Part shown: positions 36,983 through 49,102 of the stretch, piece after piece
Layout: every line of letters begins with the position of its first letter
How positions within the stretch are numbered: position 1 is the stretch's first letter
Assembly: GCA_949987565.1 (NCBI GenBank)
Contig: OX465107.1
Location: forward strand, 11,723,721 to 11,787,720
DNA: 64,000 nucleotides
Direction of reading: 5' to 3'
Origin: Luidia sarsii
Lineage: Eukaryota > Echinodermata > Asteroidea > Paxillosida > Luidiidae
Translations under genes and position numbers: made by a program
The notes under the pieces: generated by a model
The model's input: the letters and a program-made list of their open reading frames with translations, nothing else
The model's database searches: none
Told to the model about the DNA's origin: nothing

Positions 36983-39409
36983 TTTTGAGTGACGGATGGT
37001 TCCTGACAACAGAAAGACAGGCGTTGGCGAATGCGAGTTATTGATTTTGTTTTATCTAAGTTGGGGCGGACTAATTCCGAAACAACGGTTATGGTGATGG
37101 GTTGGCTAGATTGCTCGGAGAGATGTCAGTCGAGACGATGGTGAGCAAAGTGCGGCAACTCGTGTGCAGCCTGCCAGGCCGAATTTCTGCAAGGATTTTG
37201 GGAAGCATCCCTGCACTTCCGCAGCAAAATAGGTCCACATTTCAAGCACTACGTGTTCCAAATTAAACGCGAAATCGAACATTGAACACCCGGGTCGTCT
37301 TAAGCTTGACCGATTCTACAATGTATCAGTTAATTAGACTCCAAAGGCCCCTGATTAAAAACAAGTTGTGGGTCTACATTTTATGATAATGAGCTGGGCG
37401 GAGCCGTCTTTGATTGAAATAGTGCGCTGCATCCGTGCAGCTCGATCTATGACCATCATCAAGTGCGGAATCAGGTAGACAGGCTTGGCGTTAAAGCCTT
37501 TAAATTGATGAAACTGCCTAATTTCTGGACATCACAGATTTGAGAAATAACTTGCTCATCAAGAAGGTTGTAAAAATGTCAGATTTTGAGTGAATTTTAA
37601 GAGCTGAAAAATCTGCCGTTTTCGAGAAAAGGAGAAATTCTTGAAATTCCAAAGATCGCTCGGTTGAGTCCCTCTCACAAATACCGCCCTCTATGTCTGG
37701 AAAAGGGTAGCTTTTGATTTCGTTTCCGCCGCGGTTTTTCTCATGACATGCGCTATGGTCGACGGATTGGGCCAAAACCCACGCAATTGTATCATCTCAT
37801 GTAATAATTATACACGTTGAGTTGACAAAGTATGGAAGCGATTCTTTGATTTAGCAAATTGCTGCGCCCTACCTTTAAAAATCATATAATTTACAATCTA
37901 TTAGTCTTTTGTTAAGCCCCGAAAGACTCCATAAATTAAAGAGAAAATGCCTTTCTGTATGGTATGATGATGAACTCGGGCAGCTATCTTGGCCTGATTA
38001 AGTGTGCTGCATAGGATGAAGTAAACCGAGTCAACTCATTTGGGCCCCTTTGCAAAAATCGTGACTTTGCGCCTGCGTTCTTACTTTTCATTTCTCAACC
38101 CGTGAGGTTTTCATCAGGCTGAGCAGAATGCACTGTTTGTTTTGTCAACGTTGGTTTTTGTACAATTATAATTATCGTCAAGAATACGCGGTCATACCTT
38201 GTGACCATATTCGTCTCGGAAATGAGCGCAACCAAGGAACTCATCTTTCCGTAAACAAGTTGCCTTCACTAGCTGCACGTACCTTAATCACGTTGAGACT
38301 GAAATCCCACCAGTTTGAATAATATGGAAGGCTCCGAAAATGTACATCAAGAAGTGTTCGGCATGTCAAAGATAATTATATTTCGTGCAAATATAACCAC
38401 TGGGACGGGCAGAGCGAGAGGGGGGAATTAATGTAAAAACAAAAGAAAGGATGTTATACATTTCTTATTTTGTTTTAAAAATAAACAAGCATACATTAAA
38501 AGCTTGCGAGAGAAAAAGTTACGCGGTGTCAGACCAAGCTTTCAGATCTCCCAGGGCCGCGAGGAACGCCCAGTGTGCACGGATCTATATAGAGCTCTTC
38601 TGGCCTCGGTACCGGTCCACCGCGCGTCCTCCCCTGACCTCATCCGTATAGGCCGTATAGACCCTCGCGCCATGTGAGGGAGGAAACACAGCGGGCCCTA
38701 GACCTTGGCCGCCGAGTTGACCAAATGCATGTGTCCCTGTACGAAGACGCGAACCTGGATTATGAGGACAGTCCCAGCATCACACCGGCACATCAGGATG
38801 CGCCACATGCGAAGTTGGTGGTTGCGGGAGTTTTTTTAACACCTTATACTGCGGGACCGCGCCGAGAAAAAAAATGGAAACGAGAAGGTGCCCCAGGATT
38901 CGAACCACGGACATACACCTTGCTAGCCGAGCGTTTGTACAACAAGGCCACTCGCATTGCCTAACACGTCCTCACTTCTAACACTTTAATAGTCCAACGG
39001 AAAACTAGGGGCTCTGCCGTTGGCGGCGGGCTTTTGGACTTGGCTGCGTTCGAGTAAAAACATCCACAAGAATAACCAAACAAATCAAATGAATTCACGT
39101 AGAATCATTTCGTCACACAGGAGTATCGCAATTTCGGTGGAAAATGTCCCTCGAAACTTTAGTAGCGGTGGGAATCGATCAAAAGGGAAACGTATTTCTT
39201 TTCTATTGATGTATCCTGTATGAGAACGGAGTAACCTTGTTGCTTTGATATCCAACGAGGGCGCTATTCCGACCTAACGGTCATGCTTCCGCCGGAATTA
39301 TAATGGGTGCCATCCGTCACACACATGCAACAGAAATAGTCCGCGTTTGGGGGGAATTTCGGTCGCAGAGCCAATTTGGTCGATGTTGATTCCATAATAT
39401 TATTAGCTA
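36983..39409. repeat. Unit 16 (2427 bp)
   Basis: Block C unit with the same TA insertion as U15 (near 38656). tRNA-like module 38883-38962, B box 38896-38906. Private TTTACAATC near 37891 and ACTGGGACG near 38400. It shares GTTGACCAAATGC with U17. From here the hairpin loop base is T in several units (GCATCCGTGC). Confidence 0.95.
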
Positions 39410-41834
39410 TTTTGAGTGACGGATGGTTCCTGACAACAGAAAGACAGGCGTTGGCGAATGCGAGTTATTGATTTTGTTTTATCTAAGTTGGGGCGGACTA
39501 ATTCCGAAACAACGGTTATGGTGATGGGTTGGCTAGATTGCTCGGAGAGATGTCAGTCGAGACGATGGTGAGCAAAGTGCGGCAACTCGTGTGCAGCCTG
39601 CCAGGCCGAATTTCTGCAAGGATTTTGGGAAGCATCCCTGCACTTCCGCAGCAAAATAGGTCCACATTTCAAGCACTACGTGTTCCAAATTAAACGCGAA
39701 ATCGAACATTGAACACCCGGGTCGTCTTAAGCTTGACCGATTCTACAATGTATCAGTTAATTAGACTCCAAAGGCCCCTGATTAAAAACAAGTTGTGGGT
39801 CTACATTTTATGATAATGAGCTGGGCGGAGCCGTCTTTGATTGAAATAGTGCGCTGCATCCGTGCAGCTCGATCTATGACCATCATCAAGTGCGGAATCA
39901 GGTAGACAGGCTTGGCGTTAAAGCCTTTAAATTGATGAAACTGCCTAATTTCTGGACATCACAGATTTGAGAAATAACTTGCTCATCAAGAAGGTTGTAA
40001 AAATGTCAGATTTTGAGTGAATTTTAAGAGCTGAAAAATCTGCCGTTTTCGAGAAAAGGAGAAATTCTTGAAATTCCAAAGATCGCTCGGTTGAGTCCCT
40101 CTCACAAATACCGCCCTCTATGTCTGGAAAAGGGTAGCTTTTGATTTCGTTTCCGCCGCGGTTTTTCTCATGACATGCGCTATGGTCGACGGATTGGGCC
40201 AAAACCCACGCAATTGTATCATCTCATGTAATAATTATACACGTTGAGTTGACAAAGTATGGAAGCGATTCTTTGATTTAGCAAATTGCTGCGCCCTACC
40301 TTTAAAAATCATATAATTTGCAATCTATTAGTCTTTTGTTAAGCCCCGAAAGACTCCATAAATTAAAGAGAAAATGCCTTTCTGTATGGTATGATGATGA
40401 ACTCGGGCAGCTATCTTGGCCTGATTAAGTGTGCTGCATAGGATGAAGTAAACCGAGTCAACTCATTTGGGCCCCTTTGCAAAAATCGTGACTTTGCGCC
40501 TGCGTTCTTACTTTTCATTTCTCATCCCGTGAGGTTTTCATCAGGCTGAGCAGAATGCACTGTTTGTTTTGTCAACGTTGGTTTTTGTACAATTATAATT
40601 ATCGTCAAGAATACGCGGTCATACCTTGTGACCATATTCGTCTCGGAAATGAGCGCAACCAAGGAACTCATCTTTCCGTAAACAAGTCGCCTTCACTAGC
40701 TGCACGTACCTTAATCACGTTGAGATTGAAATCTCACCAGTTTGAATAATATGGAAGGCTCCGAAAATGTACATCAAGAAGTGTTCGGCATGTCAAAGAT
40801 AATTATATTTCGTGCAAATATAACCACTGTGACGGGCAGAGCGAGAGGGGGGAATTAATGTAAAAACAAAAGAAAGGATGTTATACATTTCTTATTTTGT
40901 TTTAAAAATAAACAAGCATACATTAAAAGCTTGCGAGAGAAAAAGTTACGCGGTGTCAGACCAAGCTTTCAGATCTCCCAGGGCCGCGAGGAACGCCCCG
41001 TGTGCACGGATCTATATAGAGCTCTTCTGGCCTCGGTACCGGTCCACCGCGCGTCCTCCCCTGACCTCATCCGTATAGGCCGTAGACCCTCGCGCCATGT
41101 GAGGGAGGAAACACAGCGGGCCCTAGACCTTGGCCGCCGAGTTGACCAAATGCATGTGTCCCTGTACGAAGACGCGAACCTGGATTATGAGGACAGTCCC
41201 AGCATCACACCGGCACATCAGGATGCGCCACATGCGAAGTTGGTGGTTGCGGGAGTTTTTTTAACACCTTATACTGCGGGACCGCGCCGAGAAAAAAAAT
41301 GGAAACGAGAAGGTGCCCCAGGATTCGAACCACGGACATACACCTTGCTAGCCGAGCGTTTGTACAACAAGGCCACTCGCATTGCCTAACACGTCCTCAC
41401 TTCTAACACTTTAATAGTCCAACGGAAAACTAGGGGCTCTGCCGTTGGCGGCGGGCTTTTGGACTTGGCTGCGTTCGAGTAAAAACATCCACAAGAATAA
41501 CCAAACAAATCAAATGAATTCACGTAGAATCATTTCGTCACACAGGAGTATCGCAATTTCGGTGGAAAATGTCCCTCGAAACTTTAGTAGCGGTGGGAAT
41601 CGATCAAAAGGGAAACGTATTTCTTTTCTATTGATGTATCCTGTATGAGAACGGAGTAACCTTGTTGCTTTGATATCCAACGAGGGCGCTATTCCGACCT
41701 AACGGTCATGCTTCCGCCGGAATTATAATGGGTGCCATCCGTCACACACATGCAACAGAAATAGTCCGCGTTTGGGGGGAATTTCGGTCGCAGAGCCAAT
41801 TTGGTCGATGTTGATTCCATAATATTATTAGCTA
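39410..41834. repeat. Unit 17 (2425 bp)
   Basis: Block C unit without the TA insertion but still with ACCCTCGCG. It shares GAGATTGAAATC (near 40723) with U18. tRNA-like module 41308-41387, B box 41321-41331. Confidence 0.95.
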
Positions 41835-44259
41835 TTTTGAGTGACGGATGGTTCCTGACAACAGAAAGACAGGCGTTGGCGAATGCGAGTTATTGATTTT
41901 GTTTTATCTAAGTTGGGGCGGACTAATTCCGAAACAACGGTTATGGTGATGGGTTGGCTAGATTGCTCGGAGAGATGTCAGTCGAGACGATGGTGAGCAA
42001 AGTGCGGCAACTCGTGTGCAGCCTGCCAGGCCGAATTTCTGCAAGGATTTTGGGAAGCATCCCTGCACTTCCGCAGCAAAATAGGTCCACATTTCAAGCA
42101 CTACGTGTTCCAAATTAAACGCGAAATCGAACATTGAACACCCGGGTCGTCTTAAGCTTGACCGATTCTACAATGTATCAGTTAATTAGACTCCAAAGGC
42201 CCCTGATTAAAAACAAGTTGTGGGTCTACATTTTATGATAATGAGCTGGGCGGAGCCGTCTTTGATTGAAATAGTGCGCTGCATCCGTGCAGCTCGATCT
42301 ATGACCATCATCAAGTGCGGAATCAGGTAGACAGGCTTGGCGTTAAAGCCTTTAAATTGATGAAACTGCCTAATTTCTGGACATCACAGATTTGAGAAAT
42401 AACTTGCTCATCAAGAAGGTTGTAAAAATGTCAGATTTTGAGTGAATTTTAAGAGCTGAAAAATCTGCCGTTTTCGAGAAAAGGAGAAATTCTTGAAATT
42501 CCAAAGATCGCTCGGTTGAGTCCCTCTCACAAATACCGCCCTCTATGTCTGGAAAAGGGTAGCTTTTGATTTCGTTTCCGCCGCGGTTTTTCTCATGACA
42601 TGCGCTATGGTCGACGGATTGGGCCAAAACCCACGCAATTGTATCATCTCATGTAATAATTATACACGTTGAGTTGACAAAGTATGGAAGCGATTCTTTG
42701 ATTTAGCAAATTGCTGCGCCCTACCTTTAAAAATCATATAATTTGCAATCTATTAGTCTTTTGTTAAGCCCCGAAAGACTCCATAAATTAAAGAGAAAAT
42801 GCCTTTCTGTATGGTATGATGATGAACTCGGGCAGCTATCTTGGCCTGATTAAGTGTGCTGCATAGGATGAAGTAAACCGAGTCAACTCATTTGGGCCCC
42901 TTTGCAAAAATCGTGACTTTGCGCCTGCGTTCTTACTTTTCATTTCTCATCCCGTGAGGTTTTCATCAGGCTGAGCAGAATGCACTGTTTGTTTTGTCAA
43001 CGTTGGTTTTTGTACAATTATAATTATCGTCAAGAATACGCGGTCATACCTTGTGACCATATTCGTCTCGGAAATGAGCGCAACCAAGGAACTCATCTTT
43101 CCGTAAACAAGTCGCCTTCACTAGCTGCACGTACCTTAATCACGTTGAGATTGAAATCTCACCAGTTTGAATAATATGGAAGGCTCCGAAAATGTACATC
43201 AAGAAGTGTTCGGCATGTCAAAGATAATTATATTTCGTGCAAATATAACCACTGTGACGGGCAGAGCGAGAGGGGGGAATTAATGTAAAAACAAAAGAAA
43301 GGATGTTATACATTTCTTATTTTGTTTTAAAAATAAACAAGCATACATTAAAAGCTTGCGAGAGAAAAAGTTACGCGGTGTCAGACCAAGCTTTCAGATC
43401 TCCCAGGGCCGCGAGGAACGCCCCGTGTGCACGGATCTATATAGAGCTCTTCTGGCCTCGGTACCGGTCCACCGCGCGTCCTCCCCTGACCTCATCCGTA
43501 TAGGCCGTAGACCCACGCGCCATGTGAGGGAGGAAACACAGCGGGCCCTAGACCTTGGCCGCCGAGTCGACCAAACGCATGTGTCCCTGTACGAAGACGC
43601 GAACCTGGATTATGAGGACAGTCCCAGCATCACACCGGCACATCAGGATGCGCCACATGCGAAGTTGGTGGTTGCGGGAGTTTTTTTAACACCTTATACT
43701 GCGGGACCGCGCCGAGAAAAAAAATGGAAACGAGAAGGTGCCCCAGGATTCGAACCACGGACATACACCTTGCTAGCCGAGCGTTTGTACAACAAGGCCA
43801 CTCGCATTGCCTAACACGTCCTCACTTCTAAAACTTTAATAGTCCAACGGAAAACTAGGGGCTCTGCCGTTGGCGGCGGGCTTTTGGACTTGGCTGCGTT
43901 CGAGTAAAAACATCAACAAGAATAACCAAACAAATTAAATGAATTCACGTAGAATCATTTCGTCACACAGGAGTATCGCAATTTCGGTGGAAAATGTCCC
44001 TCGAAACTTTAGTAGCGGTGGGAATCGATCAAAAGGGAAACGTATTTCTTTTCTATTGATGTATCCTGTATGAGAACGGAGTAACCTTGTTGCTTTGATA
44101 TCCAACGAGGGCGCTATTCCGACCTAACGGTCATGCTTCCGCCGGAATTATAATGGGTGCCATCCGTCACACACATGCAACAGAAATAGTCCGCGTTTGG
44201 GGGGAATTTCGGTCGCAGAGCCAATTTGGTCGATGTTGATTCCATAATATTATTAGCTA
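41835..44259. repeat. Unit 18 (2425 bp)
   Basis: Block C unit. ACCCACGCG restored while CATCCGTATA is kept, so its GC-rich segment is a mixture of U17 and common states. tRNA-like module 43733-43812, B box 43746-43756. Confidence 0.95.
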
Positions 44260-46677
44260 TTTTGAGTGACGGATGGTTCCTGACAACAGAAAGACAGGCG
44301 TTGGCGAATGCGAGTTATTGATTTTGTTTTATCTAAGTTGGGGCGGACTAATTCCGAAACAACGGTTATGGTGATGGGTTGGCTAGATTGCTCGGAGAGA
44401 TGTCAGTCGAGACGATGGTGAGCAAAGTGCGGCAACTCGTGTGCAGCCTGCCAGGCCGAATTTCTGCAAGGATTTTGGGAAGCATCCCTGCACTTCCGCA
44501 GCAAAATAGGTCCACATTTCAAGCACTACGTGTTCCAAATTAAACGCGAAATCGAACATTGAACACCCGGGTCGTCTTAAGCTTGACCGATTCTACAATG
44601 TATCAGTTAATTAGACTCCAAAGGCCCCTGATTAAAAACAAGTTGTGGGTCTACATTTTATGATAATGAGCTGGGCGGAGCCGTCTTTGATTGAAATAGT
44701 GCGCTGCATCCGTGCAGCTCGATCTATGACCATCATCAAGTGCGGAATCAGGTAGACAGGCTTGGCGTTAAAGCCTTTAAATTGATGAAACTGCCTAATT
44801 TCTGGACATCACAGATTTGAGAAATAACTTGCTCATCAAGAAGGTTGTAAAAATGTCAGATTTTGAGTGAATTTTAAGAGCTGAAAAATCTGCCGTTTTC
44901 GAGAAAAGGAGAAATTCTTGAAATTCCAAAGATCGCTCGGTTGAGTCCCTCTCACAAATACCGCCCTCTATGTCTGGAAAAGGGTAGCCTTTGATTTCGT
45001 TTCCGCCGCGGTTTTTCTCATGACATGGTCGACGGATTGGGCCAAAACCCACGCAATTGTATCATCTCATGTAATAATTATACACGTTGAGTTGACAAAG
45101 TATGGAAGCGATTCTTTGATTTAGCAAATTGCTGCGCCCTACCTTTAAAAATCATATAATTTGCAATCTATTAGTCTTTTGTTAAGCCCCGAAAGACTCC
45201 ATAAATTAAAGAGAAAATGCCTTTCTGTATGGTATGATGATGAACTCGGGCAGCTATCTTGGCCTGATTAAGTGTGCTGCATAGGATGAAGTAAACCGAG
45301 TCAACTCATTTGGGCCCCTTTGCAAAAATCGTGACTTTGCGCCTGCGTTCTTACTTTTCATTTCTCATCCCGTGAGGTTTTCATCAGGCTGAGCAGAATG
45401 CACTGTTTGTTTTGTCAACGTTGGTTTTTGTACAATTATAATTATCGTCAAGAATACGCGGTCATACCTTGTGACCATATTCGTCTCGGAAATGAGCGCA
45501 ACCAAGGAACTCATCTTTCCGTAAACAAGTCGCCTTCACAAGCTGCACGTACCTTAATCACGTTGAGACTGAAATCTCACCAGTTTGAATAATATGGAAG
45601 GCTCCGAAAATGTACATCAAGAAGTGTTCGGCATGTCAAAGATAATTATATTTCGTGCAAATATAACCACTGTGACGGGCAGAGCGAGAGGGGGGAATTA
45701 ATGTAAAAACAAAAGAAAGGATGTTATACATTTCTTATTTTGTTTTAAAAATAAACAAGCATACATTAAAAGCTTGCGAGAGAAAAAGTTACGCGGTGTC
45801 AGACCAAGCTTTCAGATCTCCCAGGGCCGCGAGGAACGCCCCGTGTGCACGGATCTATATAGAGCTCTTCTGGCCTCGGTACCGGTCCACCGCGCGTCCT
45901 CCCCTGACCTCATCCATATAGGCCGTAGACCCACGCGCCATGTGAGGGAGGAAACACAGCGGGCCCTAGACCTTGGCCGCCGAGTCGACCAAACGCATGT
46001 GTCCCTGTACAAAGACGCGAACCTGGATTATGAGGACAGTCCCAGCATCACACCGGCACATCAGGATGCGCCACATGCGAAGTTGGTGGTTGCGGGAGTT
46101 TTTTTAACACCTTATACTGCGGGAACGCGCCGAGACAAAATTGGAAATGAGAAGGTGCCCCAGGGTTCGAACCACGGACATACACCTTGCTAGCCGAGCG
46201 TTTGTACAACAAGGCCACTCGCATTGCCTAACGCGTCCTCACTTCTAACAATTTGATAGTCCAACCGGAAAACTAGGGGCTCTGCCGTTGGCGGCGGGCT
46301 TTTGGACTTGGCTGCGTTCGAGTAAAAACATCAACAAGAATAACCAAACAAATTAAATGAATTCACGTAGAATCATTTCGTCACACAGGAGTATCGCAAT
46401 TTCGGTGGAAAATGTCCCTCGAAACTTTAGTAGCGGTGGGAATCGATCAAAAGGGAAACGTATTTCTTTTCTATTGATGTATCCTGTATGAGAACGGAGT
46501 AACCTTGTTGCTTTGATATCCAACGAGGGCGCTATTCCGACCTAACGGTCATGCTTCCGCCGGAATTATAATGGGTGCCATCCGTCACACACATGCAACA
46601 GAAATAGTCCGCGTTTGGGGGGAATTTCGGTCGCAGAGTCAATTTGGTCGATGTTGATTCCATAATATTATTAGCTT
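44260..46677. repeat. Unit 19 (2418 bp), C/D unit with a B-type patch
   Basis: It has the 7-bp deletion of block B (at about 45027) and the linked B base C at 44989. The markers on either side are C-type: AAGAGCTG near 44876 and TCAACTCATTTGG near 45301. It is the first unit with the D-type tRNA-like tract. tRNA-like module 46150-46229, B box 46163-46173. X-type in the higher-order pattern. Confidence 0.95.
46137..46229 (-). pseudogene. Degenerate tRNA-like module, D-type variant
   Basis: In U19-U26 the B box on the minus strand is GGTTCGAACCC (46173-46163), still a consensus match. The downstream T-run is four T's (A's at 46137-46140) instead of seven or eight, which is still enough for Pol III termination in most animals. 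Neighbouring changes (GGGAACGCG, AAATGAG, AACGCG, CAATTTGATAG) are linked and shared by all block D units apart from scattered private changes, such as AACGTG in U25. Confidence 0.7.
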
Positions 46678-49102
46678 TTTTGAGTGACGGATGGTTCCTG
46701 ACAACAGAAAGACAGGCGTTGGCGAATGCGAGTTATTGATTTTGTTTTATCTAAGTTGGGGCGGACTAATTCCGAAACAACGGTTATGGTGATGGGTTGG
46801 CTAGATTGCTCGGAGAGATGTCAGTCGAGACGATGGTGAGCAAAGTGCGGCAACTCGTGTGCAGCCTGCCAGGCCGAATTTCTGCAAGGATTTTGGGAAG
46901 CATCCCTGCACTTCCGCAGCAAAATAGGTCCACATTTCAAGCACTACGTGTTCCAAATTAAACGCGAAATCGAACATTGAACACCCGGGTCGTCTTAAGC
47001 TTGACCGATTCTACAATGTATCAGTTAATTAGACTCCAAAGGCCCCTGATTAAAAACAAGTTGTGGGTCTACATTTTATGATAATGAGCTGGGCGGAGCC
47101 GTCTTTGATTGAAATAGTGCGCTGCAACCGTGCAGCTCGATCTATGACCATCATCAAGTGCGGAATCAGGTAGACAGGCTTGGCGTTAAAGCCTTTAAAT
47201 TGATGAAACTGCCTAATTTCTGGACATCACAGATTTGAGAAATAACTTGCTCATCAAGAAGGTTGTAAAAATGTCAGATTTTGAGTGAATTTTAAGAGCT
47301 GAAAAATCTGCCGTTTTCGAGAAAAGGAGAAATTCTTGAAATTCCAAAGATCGCTCGGTTGAGTCCCTCTCACAAATACCGCCCTCTATGTCTGGAAAAG
47401 GGTAGCTTTTGATTTCGTTTCCGCCGCGGTTTTTCTCATGACATGCGCTATGGTCGACGGATTGGGCCAAAACCCACGCAATTGTATCATCTCATGTAAT
47501 AATTATACACGTTGAGTTGACAAAGTATGGAAGCGATTCTTTGATTAAGCAAATTGCTGCGCCCTACCTTTAAAAATCATATAATTTGCAATCTATTAGT
47601 CTTTTGTTAAGCCCCGAAAGACTCCATAAATTAAAGAGAAAATGCCTTTCTGTATGGTATGATGATGAACTCGGGCAGCTATCTTGGCCTGATTAAGTGT
47701 GCTGCATAGGATGAAGTAAACCGAGTCAACTCATTTGGGCCCCTTTGCAAAAATCGTGACTTTGCGCCTGCGTTCTTACTTTTCATTTCTCATCCCGTGA
47801 GGTTTTCATCAGGCTGAGCAGAATGCACTGTTTGTTTTGTCAACGTTGGTTTTTGTACAATTATAATTATCGTCAAGAATACGCGGTCATACCTTGTGAC
47901 CATATTCGTCTCGGAAATGAGCGCAACCAAGGAACTCATCTTTCCGTAAACAAGTCGCCTTCACAAGCTGCACGTACCTTAATCACGTTGAGACTGAAAT
48001 CTCACCAGTTTGAATAATATGGAAGGCTCCGAAAATGTACATCAAGAAGTGTTCGGCATGTCAAAGATAATTATATTTCGTGCAAATATAACCACTGTGA
48101 CGGGCAGAGCGAGAGGGGGGAATTAATGTAAAAACAAAAGAAAGGATGTTATACATTTCTTATTTTGTTTTAAAAATAAACAAGCGTACATTAAAAGCTT
48201 GCGAGAGAAAAAGTTACGCGGTGTCAGACCAAGCTTTCAGATCTCCCAGAGCCGCGAGGAACGCCCCGTGTGCACGGATCTATATAGAGCTCTTCTGGCC
48301 TCGGTACCGGTCCACCGCACGTCCTCCCCTGACCTCATCCATATAGGCCGTAGACCCACGCGCCATGTGAGGGAGGAAACACAGCGGGCCCTAGACCTTG
48401 GCCGCCGAGTAGACCAAACGCATGTGTCCCAGTACGAAGACGCGAACCTGGATTATGAGGACAGTCCCAGCATCACACCGGCACATCAGGATGCGCCACA
48501 TGCGAAGTTGGTGGTTGCGGGAGTTTTTTTAACACCTTATACTGCGGGAACGCGCCGAGACAAAATTGGAAATGAGAAGGTGCCCCAGGGTTCGAACCAC
48601 GGACATACACCTTGCTAGCCGAGCGTTTGTACAACAAGGCCACTCGCATTGCCTAACGCGTCCTCACTTCTAACAATTTGATAGTCCAACCGGAAAACTA
48701 GGGGCTCTGCCGTTGGCGGCGGGCTTTTGGACTTGGCTGCGTTCGAGTAAAAACATCAACAAGAATAACCAAACAAATTAAATGAATTCACGTAGAATCA
48801 TTTCGTCACACAGGAGTATCGCAATTTCGGTGGAAAATGTCCCTCGAAACTTTAGTAGCGGCGGGAATCGATCAAAAGGGAAACGTATTTCTTTTCTATT
48901 GATGTATCCTGTATGAGAACGGAGTAACCTTGTTGCTTTGATATCCAACGAGGGCGCTATTCCGACCTAACGGTCATGCTTCCGCCGGAATTATAATGGG
49001 TGCCATCCGTCACACACATGCAACAGAAATTGTCCGCGTTTGGGGGGAATTTCGGTCGCAGAGTCAATTTGGTCGATGTTGATTCCATAATATTATTAGC
49101 TT
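46678..49102. repeat. Unit 20 (2425 bp), Y-type
   Basis: Y states: CAAGCGTACA near 48181, CCCAGAGCC, CGCACGTCC, GTAGACC, CAGTACGAAG, AGCGGCGGG near 48867, GAAATTGTCC near 49026. tRNA-like module 48575-48654, B box 48588-48598. Confidence 0.95.

Larger units (their letters stand above)
32690..45000. repeat. Array block C (2425-2427-bp units, U14 right part to U18)
   Basis: From the junction at 32681-32714 onward units regain the 7 bases missing in B and show TTTTGAGTGAATTTTAAGAG instead of the B state. U15 and U16 carry a 2-bp TA insertion near 36228 and 38656 (2427-bp units). U16 and U17 share GTTGACCAAATGC in the GC-rich segment. The markers shuffle between neighbours, so the block is mosaic and less uniform than B. 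Confidence 0.85.
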
